Shown: one piece after another, positions 41,826 through 50,726 of the stretch | Layout of the letters: every line of letters starts with the position of its first letter | Numbering within the stretch: the first letter of the stretch is position 1 | Source: Paraliobacillus sp044383835 | GTDB lineage: Bacteria; Bacillota; Bacilli; Bacillales; Amphibacillaceae | Assembly: GCF_044383835.1 (NCBI RefSeq) | Contig: NZ_JBISEP010000011.1 | Span: forward strand, 1 to 64,000 | Length of the DNA stretch: 64,000 bases | Direction of reading: 5' to 3' | Notes under the pieces: generated by a model | What the model was told of the DNA's origin: nothing | What the model saw: the letters and a program-made list of their open reading frames with translations, nothing else | Databases searched by the model: none | Translations under genes and position numbers: made by a program

Positions 41826-43244
41826 TTAATCAAGCCATTCTGTATGGAATACGCCTTCTTTGTCGATACGTTGATACGTATGAGCACCGAAGTAATCGCG
41901 TTGTGCTTGTAATAAGTTTGCCGGAAGCGTTTCTGTACGATAGCTATCAAAGTATGCTAGCGCACTTGCAAATCCTGGAACCGGAATACCACGTTCCATC
42001 GCAATAGTAAGTACTTTACGAAGAGATGACTGATATGTTTCAACAATCTCTTTAAAATAAGGATCAAGTAAAAGGTTTGCCAATGCTGGGTCACGATCGT
42101 ATGCTTCTTTAATTTTCTGTAAGAATTGCGCACGGATAATACATCCACCACGGAAAATCATTGCAATATCGCCATAGCGTAAGTTCCAGTCATTTTCCTC
42201 AGAAGCTGCACGCATTTGTGCAAAACCTTGTGCATAAGAAACGATTTTACTCATGTAAAGCGCTTTGCGAATTGCTTCAACTAACTCATCTTCATTTCCT
42301 TCATATGCTTTTTCTTGTGCAGATGGACCTTGAAGAATTTTACTTGCTTTTACTCGTTCTTCTTTCATTGCTGAAATAAAGCGAGCAAACACAGATTCTG
42401 TAATGACAGGTAATGGTACTCCCAGATCTAATGAACTTTGACTTGTCCATTTTCCTGTTCCCTTTTGACCAGCTGTATCTAAGATTACGTCGACCATTGG
42501 CTTTCCAGTCTCTTCATCTTTTTTCGTAAAGATATCCGCTGTAATTTCAATCAGATAACTATCTAATTCACCTTTGTTCCAATCTGCAAATACTTGGTGT
42601 AATTTATCTGCATCATAACCTAAAACATGCTTCATGATGAAATATGCTTCACCAATTAATTGCATATCACCATATTCAATGCCGTTGTGTACCATTTTGA
42701 CATAATGGCCTGCTCCATTCGGACCAATATAAGTGACACAAGAATCGCCCTCTACTTTAGCAGAAATAGATTCAAAGATTGGCGCTACTAAATCGTAAGC
42801 TTCCTTTTGTCCTCCTGGCATAATTGAAGGTCCTTTTAATGCCCCTTCTTCCCCACCAGAGACTCCTGTTCCAATAAAATGAATACCAGATTGATCTAGC
42901 TCTTTATTTCTTCGGATTGTATCTTGATAGAACGTATTACCACCATCAATGATAATATCGCCTTCATCTAATAATGGCTTTAACGATTCAATCGTCGCAT
43001 CCGTTGCAGGTCCTGCTTTTACCATTAGCATGATTTTGCGAGGTTTTTCTAAAGAATCAACAAATTCTTCAATTGACTCAGCACCAACAAAATTTTTATT
43101 TTTTGCTTCATTATTTAAAAAGTCTGCTGTTTTCTGATATGTTCTGTTAAATACAGAAACACCGTAGCCTCTACTTTCAACATTTAACGCTAGGTTTTTA
43201 CCCATGACAGCTAGGCCGATAACTCCAAATTGCTGTTTTGCCAT
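41826..43244 (-). CDS. gnd: 6-phosphogluconate dehydrogenase, decarboxylating
   Basis: 472 residues from ATG 43244, six bases after AAAGGAGCG; the longer frame upstream lacks a site. Rossmann motif IGLAVMGKNLALN (8-20), the NADP-type NRTYQKT, substrate/catalytic GGNTFYQDT and GVSGGEEGAL, KMVHNGIEYGDMQLIGEAY and KGTGKWT. It oxidises 6-phosphogluconate to ribulose 5-phosphate. Length and NRT motif match the NADP-dependent Gnd type. Confidence 0.95.
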   Translation of the reverse strand: MAKQQFGVIGLAVMGKNLALNVESRGYGVSVFNRTYQKTADFLNNEAKNKNFVGAESIEEFVDSLEKPRKIMLMVKAGPATDATIESLKPLLDEGDIIIDGGNTFYQDTIRRNKELDQSGIHFIGTGVSGGEEGALKGPSIMPGGQKEAYDLVAPIFESISAKVEGDSCVTYIGPNGAGHYVKMVHNGIEYGDMQLIGEAYFIMKHVLGYDADKLHQVFADWNKGELDSYLIEITADIFTKKDEETGKPMVDVILDTAGQKGTGKWTSQSSLDLGVPLPVITESVFARFISAMKEERVKASKILQGPSAQEKAYEGNEDELVEAIRKALYMSKIVSYAQGFAQMRAASEENDWNLRYGDIAMIFRGGCIIRAQFLQKIKEAYDRDPALANLLLDPYFKEIVETYQSSLRKVLTIAMERGIPVPGFASALAYFDSYRTETLPANLLQAQRDYFGAHTYQRIDKEGVFHTEWLD

Positions 43245-43377
43245 TTTGTTCGCTCCTTTATTATGTATTCCTTCTTCTATGATACGTTGAAATATAGCTT
43301 CACGCAACTCATACTCCACATACTAACTTATACCAAAAAACACAATCATGCAATGTATAATTTTTAGAAAAGTCCAA

Positions 43378-44115
43378 TTATTCAACAACCCATTTATTGA
43401 TCGCTTCTGCAACACCATCTTTTGTATGGTGTGTCGTCACCCAATCAGCTACTTTTTTCACTTCATCTTGCGCGTTCTCCATCGCAACACCGAAGCCGGA
43501 TTCTTCAATCATTTTGATATCATTTAGACTATCTCCCATTGTCATTACTTGATTCATTTTAATATCTAACTTTTCGCACAGCTTTTCAATTGCACGTGCT
43601 TTGTTTATTCCTACTGCGTTAACCTCTAAATTGGTAGGGCTTGAATTAGTTACTTCAATGTCTGTTTCACCAGCTAACTCGTCAATAATTTTCTTCCTAA
43701 CCTCATCTTCTGTTATGTCAAAACCGTACTTAAGCCACGTATGTGCATCATAATCACTTGGGTGTTCATTTCTCCATACTTTTTCAGTCGAGACTAGCCA
43801 CGTCCACGGATTGTAAGTTTGATGTATCTGTTTAAATTTATTTAAAGCTTCTGGAAGTAACGGATTTCTGTCCAAAAGTTCACCATCTGTTGTCCAAATT
43901 TCTCCCCCATTAACTGTTATGAGATACTTCACACCTAATGCTCTCGCATAGTCAACGCATGTGCTGTAATGCCTACCCGTTGCAAAAATAACTTCCACTC
44001 CATTTTTTATCGCCTGTTTAATTGCACGCTCATTTTCTATTGAAACAGTAAGATCTGTATGTAAAACCGTACCATCCAAATCTAACGCAATTAAGCGAAT
44101 ATCTTTTTTATTCAT
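43378..44115 (-). CDS. Cof-type HAD-IIB phosphatase
   Basis: 245 residues from ATG 44115 (GGAGGGG eight bases upstream). HAD motif I LDLDGTVLHTD, motif II FATGRHYST, motif III near INKARAIEKL and motif IV MGDSLNDIKMIEESGFGVAM. The C2B cap lies between. Cof proteins remove phosphate from sugar phosphates or cofactors such as FMN or pyridoxal phosphate; the substrate cannot be predicted. Confidence 0.88.
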   Translation of the reverse strand: MNKKDIRLIALDLDGTVLHTDLTVSIENERAIKQAIKNGVEVIFATGRHYSTCVDYARALGVKYLITVNGGEIWTTDGELLDRNPLLPEALNKFKQIHQTYNPWTWLVSTEKVWRNEHPSDYDAHTWLKYGFDITEDEVRKKIIDELAGETDIEVTNSSPTNLEVNAVGINKARAIEKLCEKLDIKMNQVMTMGDSLNDIKMIEESGFGVAMENAQDEVKKVADWVTTHHTKDGVAEAINKWVVE

Positions 44116-44185
44116 TATATAGCCCCTCCATTCATTCAACTACACTAACTATATCATGAATCGGAAGCTTACATATAAAGATATA

Positions 44186-44214
44186 CTTGACAAATAAGAA
44201 TAGTTATTAGATAA
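44186..44214 (+). promoter_or_regulatory. strong promoter of a noncoding transcript
   Basis: TTGACA (44186-44191), 17-bp spacer, GATAAT (44209-44214). Near-consensus, but the first ribosome binding site and coding gene downstream are 570 bp away and lie behind two terminators. Confidence 0.75.
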
Positions 44215-44220
44215 TAATAT

Positions 44221-44511
44221 ATAAAGCTTTACCAGATAATTCATGAAGCAAGTTAGAATGATGGCATCTGCCCATGTTTTTCAATGTATATAAAACGGAA
44301 CATTATATACGAATAGCAAGACTTATTCACACTGGATCGACTTCGGAGTCGTAAGGATATAAGAGAGGTAGGGCTTATATCGTTTAGGTTAAAAGCATCC
44401 AGGTGGAACATACCGCGGCAATTTAATCAAACAAAACAATTAAATAAAATTTTTATACTTGTGAAGATTGGTAAGTTATTAATAAGGGATACGCAATGGC
44501 GTATCCCTTTT
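44221..44511 (+). ncRNA. candidate structured noncoding RNA, about 290 nt
   Basis: Between the promoter at 44186-44214 and a strong terminator at 44484-44511 no plausible gene exists, but several stems do: GTATATAA/TTATATAC (about 44286-44310), GAATA/TATTC just after it, CGACT-TCGG-AGTCG, GATATAAG/CTTATATC with a purine-rich loop (about 44357-44382), and GGT/ACC around GGAACAT near 44410. I do not recognise the family. It is not a canonical T-box, 6S, SRP, RNase P or tmRNA sequence. Boundaries are inferred from promoter and terminator. Confidence 0.5.
44484..44511 (+). terminator. terminator of the noncoding RNA
   Basis: Perfect 11-bp stem AAGGGATACGC (44484-44494) and complement 44499-44509 with 4-nt loop, followed by T residues. 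Confidence 0.85.
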
Positions 44512-44613
44512 CCAATCCTATGTATTATCTATTGACGTTCATATCGGAAACTGTTACTATCTTTTTATTGATCGAAATAAATTATATACTGCAATGAATA
44601 TTATGGGTTACAC

Positions 44614-44619
44614 TATAAT
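44614..44619 (+). promoter_or_regulatory. -10 box in front of the glycine riboswitch
   Basis: TATAAT at 44614-44619 would start transcription near 44626, exactly at the first strand of aptamer helix P1; the -35 (around 44591-44596) is poor. Confidence 0.5.
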
Positions 44620-44627
44620 AGGAGCAA

Positions 44628-44755
44628 CTTCTGGAGAGTTCGTTCAAGCGACGCCGAAGGATTCACAATCTCAGGCAACAGGACAGAAGACATAACACCA
44701 TTGTATCCATGCTGTTATTGTCCCTGAGATTGAAGAACATTCTTCAATCTTTTTT
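44628..44755 (+). promoter_or_regulatory. glycine riboswitch (single aptamer) with intrinsic terminator
   Basis: The aptamer 44628-44689 shows P1 CTTCTG/CAGAAG, P2 GGAGAG/TCTC, and the conserved cores CGCCGAAGGA and TCTCAGGCAACAGGACAG. Downstream, CCTGAGATTG (44723-44732) is the exact complement of aptamer bases 44666-44675, and TGTCC complements GGACA (44681-44685). A terminator GATTGAAGA/TCTTCAATC (44728-44736, 44741-44749) with T run shares five bases with that antiterminator strand. Aptamer plus terminator therefore exclude the antiterminator, which predicts that glycine turns the operon off; the direction is inference. Confidence 0.85.
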
Positions 44756-44783
44756 ATTTTAATTAACTAATGAGGTGAAAAAA

Positions 44784-45056
44784 ATGCAAAAACGCGCAGT
44801 AGTAAGTGTACTCGGCAAGGATCAGGTTGGCATTATTTCAAAAGTAACAAGCATCCTAGCTAATAATCAAATGAATATCCTTGATATTAGTCAAACCATA
44901 TTACAAGATTTCTTTACGATGATTATGCTTGTTGATATGAGAAACACAGAGGATTTAGATCGTTTAATGAAAGATTTTGAAGTAATCGAAAAAGAACTTG
45001 ATCTCACAATTAGCATTCAACTTGAAGATGTATTTAAATCGATGCATCGTGTATAA
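44784..45056 (+). CDS. ACT-domain protein, UPF0237 family
   Basis: 90 residues from ATG 44784, six bases after GAGGTG (an in-frame GTG at 44775 is inside that site). The protein is one ACT domain: VVSVLGKDQVGIISKVTSILANNQMNILDI and the beta-strand FFTMIMLVDM. ACT domains bind amino acids; in GcvR-type proteins this controls glycine cleavage genes. A glycine riboswitch precedes it and the UPF0210 gene follows 15 bp later, the usual pairing in Firmicutes. It may be the amino acid sensor partner of the UPF0210 protein; inferred. Confidence 0.88.
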   Translation: MQKRAVVSVLGKDQVGIISKVTSILANNQMNILDISQTILQDFFTMIMLVDMRNTEDLDRLMKDFEVIEKELDLTISIQLEDVFKSMHRV

Positions 45057-45071
45057 AGGAGTGGAATAAAG

Positions 45072-46433
45072 ATGGCAGTTGCTTTTACAGAAATACAAGA
45101 AACCATTCGCATGGTGCAAATGGAAAGTTTAGATATTCGTACAGTAACGATGGGAATTAGCCTAAGAGATTGTGCTGATTCTGATTTTAAAACAGTACAA
45201 AAAAATGTGTATAATAAAATTACAACGTATGCAGAGAAATTAAAACCTGTTGCGGAACAAGTAGAAAAAGAATATGGCATTCCAATTATTAATAAACGGA
45301 TTTCAATCACACCAATAGCTGAAATTCTAGGTAATCATTCGCGTGAGGAAGCGATTGATCTAGCAAAAACATTAGATCAAGCCGCAAAAAAAGTTGGCGT
45401 AGATTTTATTGGTGGATTCTCCGCTCTCGTACATAAAGGGATTACTAAGGGAGACCAAACATTACTTGATGCATTACCTGACGCGTTGAGCGTAACAGAA
45501 CGTGTCTGTGCTTCTGTCTCTATTGGTACTACTCGAACAGGAATTAATATGGATGCAGTAAAACAGTTGGGAACGATTATTAAACAAACAGCTGAGAATA
45601 CGAAAGAAAATAGTAGTATCGGTTGTGCAAAATTTGTTGCCTTCTGTAATCCTGTTGAAGACAATCCATTTATGGCTGGTGCTTTTCATGGTGCTGGAGA
45701 AGGAGAAGCAGTATTAAGTGTTGGCGTAAGTGGCCCTGGCGTTGTGCTTAATGCATTAAAACGTTATCCCGATGTTGATTTAGGCGAAGTATCAGACATC
45801 ATTAAGAAAACAGCGTTTAAAATTACACGCGCTGGTGAATTACTTGGTCGTGAAGTGGCGAAACGTCTTGATGTTCCGTTTGGTATCATGGATCTATCCT
45901 TAGCCCCAACCAATGCAATGAATGATAGTGTGGCAGAGATTTTAGAGGAAATTGGTCTAGAACGTGTAGGAACACACGGTACGATTGCCGCTTTAGCGTT
46001 AATGAATGACGCTGTCAAAAAAGGTGGCGCAATGGCTAGTTCATACGTTGGTGGATTAAGTGGTGCCTTCATTCCAGTTAGTGAGGATAATGGAATGATT
46101 AAAGGGATAGAAGATAGCGCCCTTACTTTATCAAAATTAGAAGCAATGACATGTGTCTGTTCGGTTGGGCTAGATATGATCGCACTGACAGGTGATGTAA
46201 CACCAGAAACATTATCAGCAATTATAGCAGATGAAGCTGCAATCGGGATGATCAACAAGAAGACAACAGCCGTACGTGTGATCCCTGTAATCGGGAAAAC
46301 AGAAGGTGATACGGTTGAATTTGGTGGCTTATTAGGTCGCGCTCCAGTCATGGGTGTTAATCCATTTAGTTCAGCAAAAATGATCCAAAGAGGCGGACGA
46401 ATCCCCGCTCCATTACAAGCTTTGATTAACTAA
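45072..46433 (+). CDS. UPF0210 (PFL/DUF711) family protein
   Basis: 453 residues, start ATG 45072 after AAGGAGTGG. Features: ITMGISLRDCAD region near the start (TVTMGISLRDCADSD), RISITPIAEILG, GGFSALVHKG, FCNPVEDNPFMAGAFHGAGEGE (about 196-217), APTNAMNDSVAEILEEIG and VRVIPV-GKTEGD near the C-terminus. The fold is known from structural genomics to be related to pyruvate formate-lyase-like barrels, yet no glycyl radical motif is present and no activity is assigned. Co-transcribed with the ACT gene under the glycine riboswitch, so a role in glycine or related amino acid metabolism is likely. Confidence 0.88.
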   Translation: MAVAFTEIQETIRMVQMESLDIRTVTMGISLRDCADSDFKTVQKNVYNKITTYAEKLKPVAEQVEKEYGIPIINKRISITPIAEILGNHSREEAIDLAKTLDQAAKKVGVDFIGGFSALVHKGITKGDQTLLDALPDALSVTERVCASVSIGTTRTGINMDAVKQLGTIIKQTAENTKENSSIGCAKFVAFCNPVEDNPFMAGAFHGAGEGEAVLSVGVSGPGVVLNALKRYPDVDLGEVSDIIKKTAFKITRAGELLGREVAKRLDVPFGIMDLSLAPTNAMNDSVAEILEEIGLERVGTHGTIAALALMNDAVKKGGAMASSYVGGLSGAFIPVSEDNGMIKGIEDSALTLSKLEAMTCVCSVGLDMIALTGDVTPETLSAIIADEAAIGMINKKTTAVRVIPVIGKTEGDTVEFGGLLGRAPVMGVNPFSSAKMIQRGGRIPAPLQALIN

Positions 46434-46470
46434 TTTAGACAATACATTTTTATTTATATTTTCTAAAAAG

Positions 46471-46510
46471 AAACAGTTAGCCCACGAATCACGTGTGCTA
46501 ACTGTTTTTT
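46471..46510. terminator. bidirectional terminator between UPF0210 gene and manP-like gene
   Basis: Stem AAACAGTTAGC (46471-46481) and complement (46497-46507) with an inner CACG/CGTG pair; T run follows on the plus strand. Confidence 0.85.
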
Positions 46511-46519
46511 GTTTATCAT

Positions 46520-48499
46520 CTATTTGATTTCATCTAACAATTCATATGCTTCTTCTTTTGAGCGTACCTCTAATAACTTGTCACGGAATGCATCATCCAT
46601 TAACTTACGTGATAACATTTGAAGTATTTTTAAATGTGCATCCCCTTCTGTATGCTTTGGTACAGCAATCATAAAGATCAGCTTAGCCATAGATCCATCC
46701 AAACTATACCAATCTACACCTTCTGACTTTATCCCAAAAACAACACGAGGTTTTGTAACAGCATCAGATTTTCCATGTGGTATAGCAACATTCATACCAA
46801 TTCCAGTACTATTTTCTTTTTCACGAGCTAAGATAGCTTGCTTAAATTTATTTTTTGAAGTTAGAGCACCATTTTCATCAAGTTTTTCGATCATCTTATC
46901 AATAACGTCATCTCTCGTATCAGCTTTTAATTTCGTATCAATTAAATCTAAAGTTAAAATATCTGTTAATTTATTTATTTCAACCGATTGATTTTTTTTA
47001 TCTTCATTCTTGGGCTGCAGTACTTCTTCGGTGTTTTCACTTACTTCTACCTTATTTACTACATCCCCCTCCGTTACAACAGTTTTATCAGAACAATAAA
47101 CATCTTTCTTAAGTAATTTAATCATAAACGCTGTAACAAACGAACCAATAATAATTGCTACAAAGAACATAAATACATTGTCCACCGCTCCTAAAAATCC
47201 AACAATCGGACCTCCGTGAGCCACTCGATCACCTACGTTACTTACCATAGCTATAACAGAGCCAGTCATTGAACCAATCATAATACTAGGAATGACCCGT
47301 AGTGGATCCTGAGCCGCAAAAGGTATTGCACCTTCCGTAATACCAAATAACCCCATTGTAAATGATGCTTTTCCTGTTTCACGCTGTGCAGACTCAAATT
47401 TATTTTTGAACATAAACGTAGCAAGTCCTAAACCAATTGGTGGTACTGCAATAGCAACAGCAATAGGCCCCATAATTTCATAGTTTCCTTCGGCGATCAT
47501 TGCAGAACCAAATAAGAAAGCAACTTTATTTACTGGACCACCCATATCAAAAGAAATCATCGCACCTAATATGAGCGCTAGCAAAATTGAGCTTGTTCCT
47601 TGCATACCAGCTAACCAATTTGTGAGTGATTCAAACACTTGTGCAACTGGAGCTCCAATCAAAAGAACAAATGCTAAGCCTACAATAAGTGAAGCTATCA
47701 CTGGTATAATGATAATCGGCATAATAGGCTGTACCATTTTTGGTACTTTGATTTTCTTAATCCATAACGCAACATAACCAGCTAAGAAACCAGCTATAAT
47801 TCCTCCTAAAAATCCAGCACTTGCTTCACTACCATAAAAGCTTCCATTTGCAGCAATATACCCTCCAATCATACCTGGGGCTAGACCAGGACGATCAGCA
47901 ATACTATAAGCAATATAGCCCGCTAGTATTGGTACCATAAAACTAAAGGAAGCTGCACCTATTTGTTCAATGGTCTTCCAAATGGAATCTTCTGGTATTT
48001 TAATGCCCTCTGCACCAGCTTGACCACCAATGGTTAGTGCAATTGCAATTAATAATCCACCAACCACAATAAATGGAACCATAAATGACACACCATTCAT
48101 TAAATGGCGATAAATCGGATTTTGCTTATCGTTATCTGCACGTGTCGGCATTTTTGCTTGCTTATCATCAGCATTTGAATTTCCCTGATAAACGTCAGCT
48201 TGGCTATCTTTTATTCTTTTAATTAATTTTTCAGGATTACGAATCCCTTCTTGTACCCCAACAGCAATAAGCTTCTTACCTATAAACCGATCCTTGTTTA
48301 CTGTTTTATCTGCTGCAATAATGACACCGTCTGCTTCCTCAATGTCTTTAGCCGACAATTCATTTTCAACACCAATAGAACCTTGTGTTTCTATTGTCAT
48401 TTTAATACCTAATTCATCTGCAGCTTTTTGCAAGTTCTCTGCAGCCATATAGGTATGTGCAATACCATTTGGACACGAAGTAATCGCTACCAATTTCAT
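46520..48499 (-). CDS. manP: PTS mannose/fructose-type EIIBCA, ManP-like
   Basis: 659 residues in the order B-C-A. EIIB starts with VAITSCPNGIAHTYMAAE (phosphocysteine Cys9). EIIC begins at IYRHLMNGVSFMVPFIVVGG (about 125-145) and includes GAMISFDMGGPVNKVAFLFG and FGITEGAIPFAAQDP. EIIA is at the C-terminus with MNVAIPHGKSDAV carrying the phosphohistidine. The sequence closely resembles, as I recall it, B. subtilis ManP (650 residues, mannose), and a ManR-type regulator gene precedes it on the same strand. No manA or fruK follows, so fructose remains possible. Start ATG 48499 after AAAGGAG. Confidence 0.83.
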   Translation of the reverse strand: MKLVAITSCPNGIAHTYMAAENLQKAADELGIKMTIETQGSIGVENELSAKDIEEADGVIIAADKTVNKDRFIGKKLIAVGVQEGIRNPEKLIKRIKDSQADVYQGNSNADDKQAKMPTRADNDKQNPIYRHLMNGVSFMVPFIVVGGLLIAIALTIGGQAGAEGIKIPEDSIWKTIEQIGAASFSFMVPILAGYIAYSIADRPGLAPGMIGGYIAANGSFYGSEASAGFLGGIIAGFLAGYVALWIKKIKVPKMVQPIMPIIIIPVIASLIVGLAFVLLIGAPVAQVFESLTNWLAGMQGTSSILLALILGAMISFDMGGPVNKVAFLFGSAMIAEGNYEIMGPIAVAIAVPPIGLGLATFMFKNKFESAQRETGKASFTMGLFGITEGAIPFAAQDPLRVIPSIMIGSMTGSVIAMVSNVGDRVAHGGPIVGFLGAVDNVFMFFVAIIIGSFVTAFMIKLLKKDVYCSDKTVVTEGDVVNKVEVSENTEEVLQPKNEDKKNQSVEINKLTDILTLDLIDTKLKADTRDDVIDKMIEKLDENGALTSKNKFKQAILAREKENSTGIGMNVAIPHGKSDAVTKPRVVFGIKSEGVDWYSLDGSMAKLIFMIAVPKHTEGDAHLKILQMLSRKLMDDAFRDKLLEVRSKEEAYELLDEIK

Positions 48500-48626
48500 A
48501 ACCCATTCTCCTTTTTATAAAATTGTTATACTGTTAGTTTAATCTAAATAAAAAAAAATAAAATTTTAATTTCTTCCGTTTCTGTGGTAAAGGTGGTTTT
48601 ATTCCTTATTGTCTATTCGTTATAAC

Positions 48627-50558
48627 TTAAATATTTTGTAAGAATCTCCATTTATCTGTTTCTTTCGTCAAACTTTCCACATGAGTTGGTTGCTCTGTCA
48701 AAGCTGTCAAACGTCGGAAAAGCTGCTTATTATTAATTGTTTCATTTTTAAGTGCTAACATAAATACAAGAGATACTTTCTCCCCGTCCCAATCAATCGG
48801 TTGTTCTAATGTAGCAACGGCAATCGTTGAATGGATAACTAACTTAGGATCAGCGTGTGGAATGGCAATCCCACCACCTATTGTTGTTGCTGAGGTTTTT
48901 TCTCTAATCAACGCTTGATAAGAATAATTCTGTTCAACGTATCCTTGTTCATATAAGCGGGTAGCTAGTTTTTCAATTAACTCAAACTGATCGTTAACTT
49001 TAACCCGTAAAAAAACAAAGTCAGCATTAATAAACTGACTTAAATCAAACATTTTTACTTGTCTACTTGATTGTTCTTTAAAGAAATACATTAGTCTTTT
49101 CTCATCAGCCTTAGTGAATAAGGGAGTTACAGTCACTTCGCGGTGTTTTTCTAAACCAATTGGAGTAGTTGTTACAATTAAATCTGGATTGTGATCTAAC
49201 AAAAATTCAGGTAATTCTCGCTTTGACACTGTAGCAATAATTTTAATTTCAGGAAAACGAACATTAATTTTAGAACGAAGAATTTCAGATACACCCATTC
49301 CCATATGACAGACAAGGACAATTTCTGGACCTTTTTTCTTTCTGTGGTGAATTCTCTCTTTGGCTGCTTGATAATGCAAGGTTAGGTAAGCAACTTCATC
49401 TTCTGGCAATTCATAAGGTAGCCTACTCTTCATATCTTGCAAAACAAATAGAAGTGTATTAAACATGTAAGGATACATTTTCTTTATATCATGTACTAAA
49501 GGATTGTCTGAGTGCAAATCAAAGCTTAAACGAGTAAACATTGTGTATAGATGTAGCTTCAATCCTTCTAATAATTGACGATCCTGTTCAAAAGGATTTA
49601 ATGTAATAATCGTTAACCGTTTAGATAATTCATTAGAAATGTCTATTGCTTTTTTCTCCATTTCTACGTCTAATAATCGTGGTTCAGCCTTATTGAAATG
49701 TATTTTCGCCCCTAATATTTGCATGGACAAATAGATTATTTCACTATGAGGAATAGGTACTTTAAATGTATCACCAATTTCATAAACGAATTTACTAATC
49801 CAGTGATATTCAGGTTTTTCTTTTATATATATTGCTTCTTTTTCTGTAATTGTGACGAATTCCCTCATTTTAGACCGTTTAATCATTAATAATAAATATG
49901 TTGTTATGGTATCAAAGCTATCATCTGTTAGGAAAAAAGAATACTTTTCTTGAAATTGAGTTAATTTTTTTCTCAAAATATCTAACTCGTAAGCTTGAAA
50001 ATAACGATATACAAAAGGTGAAGAAGGATATTTTTTTGAACCTAATTGATCTAGCGTAACTAGTGCTACTCTTCTGTTCTGCTCTGAACCTTTAAGTGAT
50101 ACTCCTATGCGCTGTCTTATTATTAACCGAAGATCTTTTTTTGCGAACCATGGTTCGAGCATATCTAATGCTTTTTTTATCGCCGTTTTTGTAACATAAA
50201 AGTCTTCAGCAAAATCTTGAATCGATGTAGCAGATTTATTTATTAATAATCGGTAGGCTAATGCTTGTAAGTCATCATCACCTAAATCTGTTTGATCGGA
50301 TTGCTTATTATTTTGTTGATGCAAAAAATGATATAGTTGTGTTAATTCTTCTTTTTCTATCTCGATAGAAACGCCTGCTCCTGGCTTTCTAATTAACTTA
50401 GCTTGGTAATGCTTTTCTAAAAATACTTCAATTGTATCGCAGTCATTCCGGATCGTTTTTTCCGAAAAGGATAGCGTCTCTGCAATATCACCAATTAAAA
50501 TATATTCTTTCTCTTTTAATAAGAGCAAACGAAGAATTTCAAGTTGTCTCGCATGCAA
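48627..50558 (-). CDS. manR: PRD-containing transcriptional activator, ManR-like
   Basis: About 643 residues from TTG 50558 (AAGGGG nine bases upstream); in-frame ATGs at 50567 and 50576 abut or overlap that site. Domains: N-terminal HTH (ILRLLLLKEKEYILIGDIAETLSFSEKTIRND), a second HTH near 110-160, two PRDs with histidines for PTS phosphorylation (residues about 190-400), an EIIB-like domain (IVLVCHMGMGVSEILRSKI) and a C-terminal EIIA domain (GGGIAIPHADPKLV). B. subtilis ManR has this layout and 648 residues. It would activate manP when mannose is transported. Confidence 0.83.
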   Translation of the reverse strand: MHARQLEILRLLLLKEKEYILIGDIAETLSFSEKTIRNDCDTIEVFLEKHYQAKLIRKPGAGVSIEIEKEELTQLYHFLHQQNNKQSDQTDLGDDDLQALAYRLLINKSATSIQDFAEDFYVTKTAIKKALDMLEPWFAKKDLRLIIRQRIGVSLKGSEQNRRVALVTLDQLGSKKYPSSPFVYRYFQAYELDILRKKLTQFQEKYSFFLTDDSFDTITTYLLLMIKRSKMREFVTITEKEAIYIKEKPEYHWISKFVYEIGDTFKVPIPHSEIIYLSMQILGAKIHFNKAEPRLLDVEMEKKAIDISNELSKRLTIITLNPFEQDRQLLEGLKLHLYTMFTRLSFDLHSDNPLVHDIKKMYPYMFNTLLFVLQDMKSRLPYELPEDEVAYLTLHYQAAKERIHHRKKKGPEIVLVCHMGMGVSEILRSKINVRFPEIKIIATVSKRELPEFLLDHNPDLIVTTTPIGLEKHREVTVTPLFTKADEKRLMYFFKEQSSRQVKMFDLSQFINADFVFLRVKVNDQFELIEKLATRLYEQGYVEQNYSYQALIREKTSATTIGGGIAIPHADPKLVIHSTIAVATLEQPIDWDGEKVSLVFMLALKNETINNKQLFRRLTALTEQPTHVESLTKETDKWRFLQNI

Positions 50559-50684
50559 ATTATTCATCCCCTTCATCAAAATACGGTATCATAATTAAAT
50601 TGGATTGGAAACTTAAATGCTTTCTATTAAATAAAAGTTTCCGTTTTATAAGCATTTTTTATTCTATCTTTGTTTTTTAAAAAG

Positions 50685-50710
50685 AAAAAGACTCCATGTA
50701 GAGTCTTTTT
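50685..50710 (-). terminator. terminator after RDD gene
   Basis: Stem AAAAAGACTC (50685-50694) with GAGTCTTTTT (50701-50710); followed on the minus strand by CTTTTT. It separates the RDD gene from manR. Confidence 0.8.
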
Positions 50711-50726
50711 AGCAGTCTAAATATAT

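Noticed and set aside
44390..44440. T-box-like sequence (AGGTGGAACATACCGCGG) in the leader region upstream of the glycine riboswitch
   Set aside because: It resembles the T-box antiterminator AGGGTGGNACCGCG but has inserted bases, and the following terminator is about 70 nt away and shares no sequence with it, so the T-box switching arrangement is absent.
45764..46351. Minus-strand open frame of 195 codons inside the UPF0210 gene
   Set aside because: Antisense shadow of a conserved gene, without ribosome binding site or recognisable domain.
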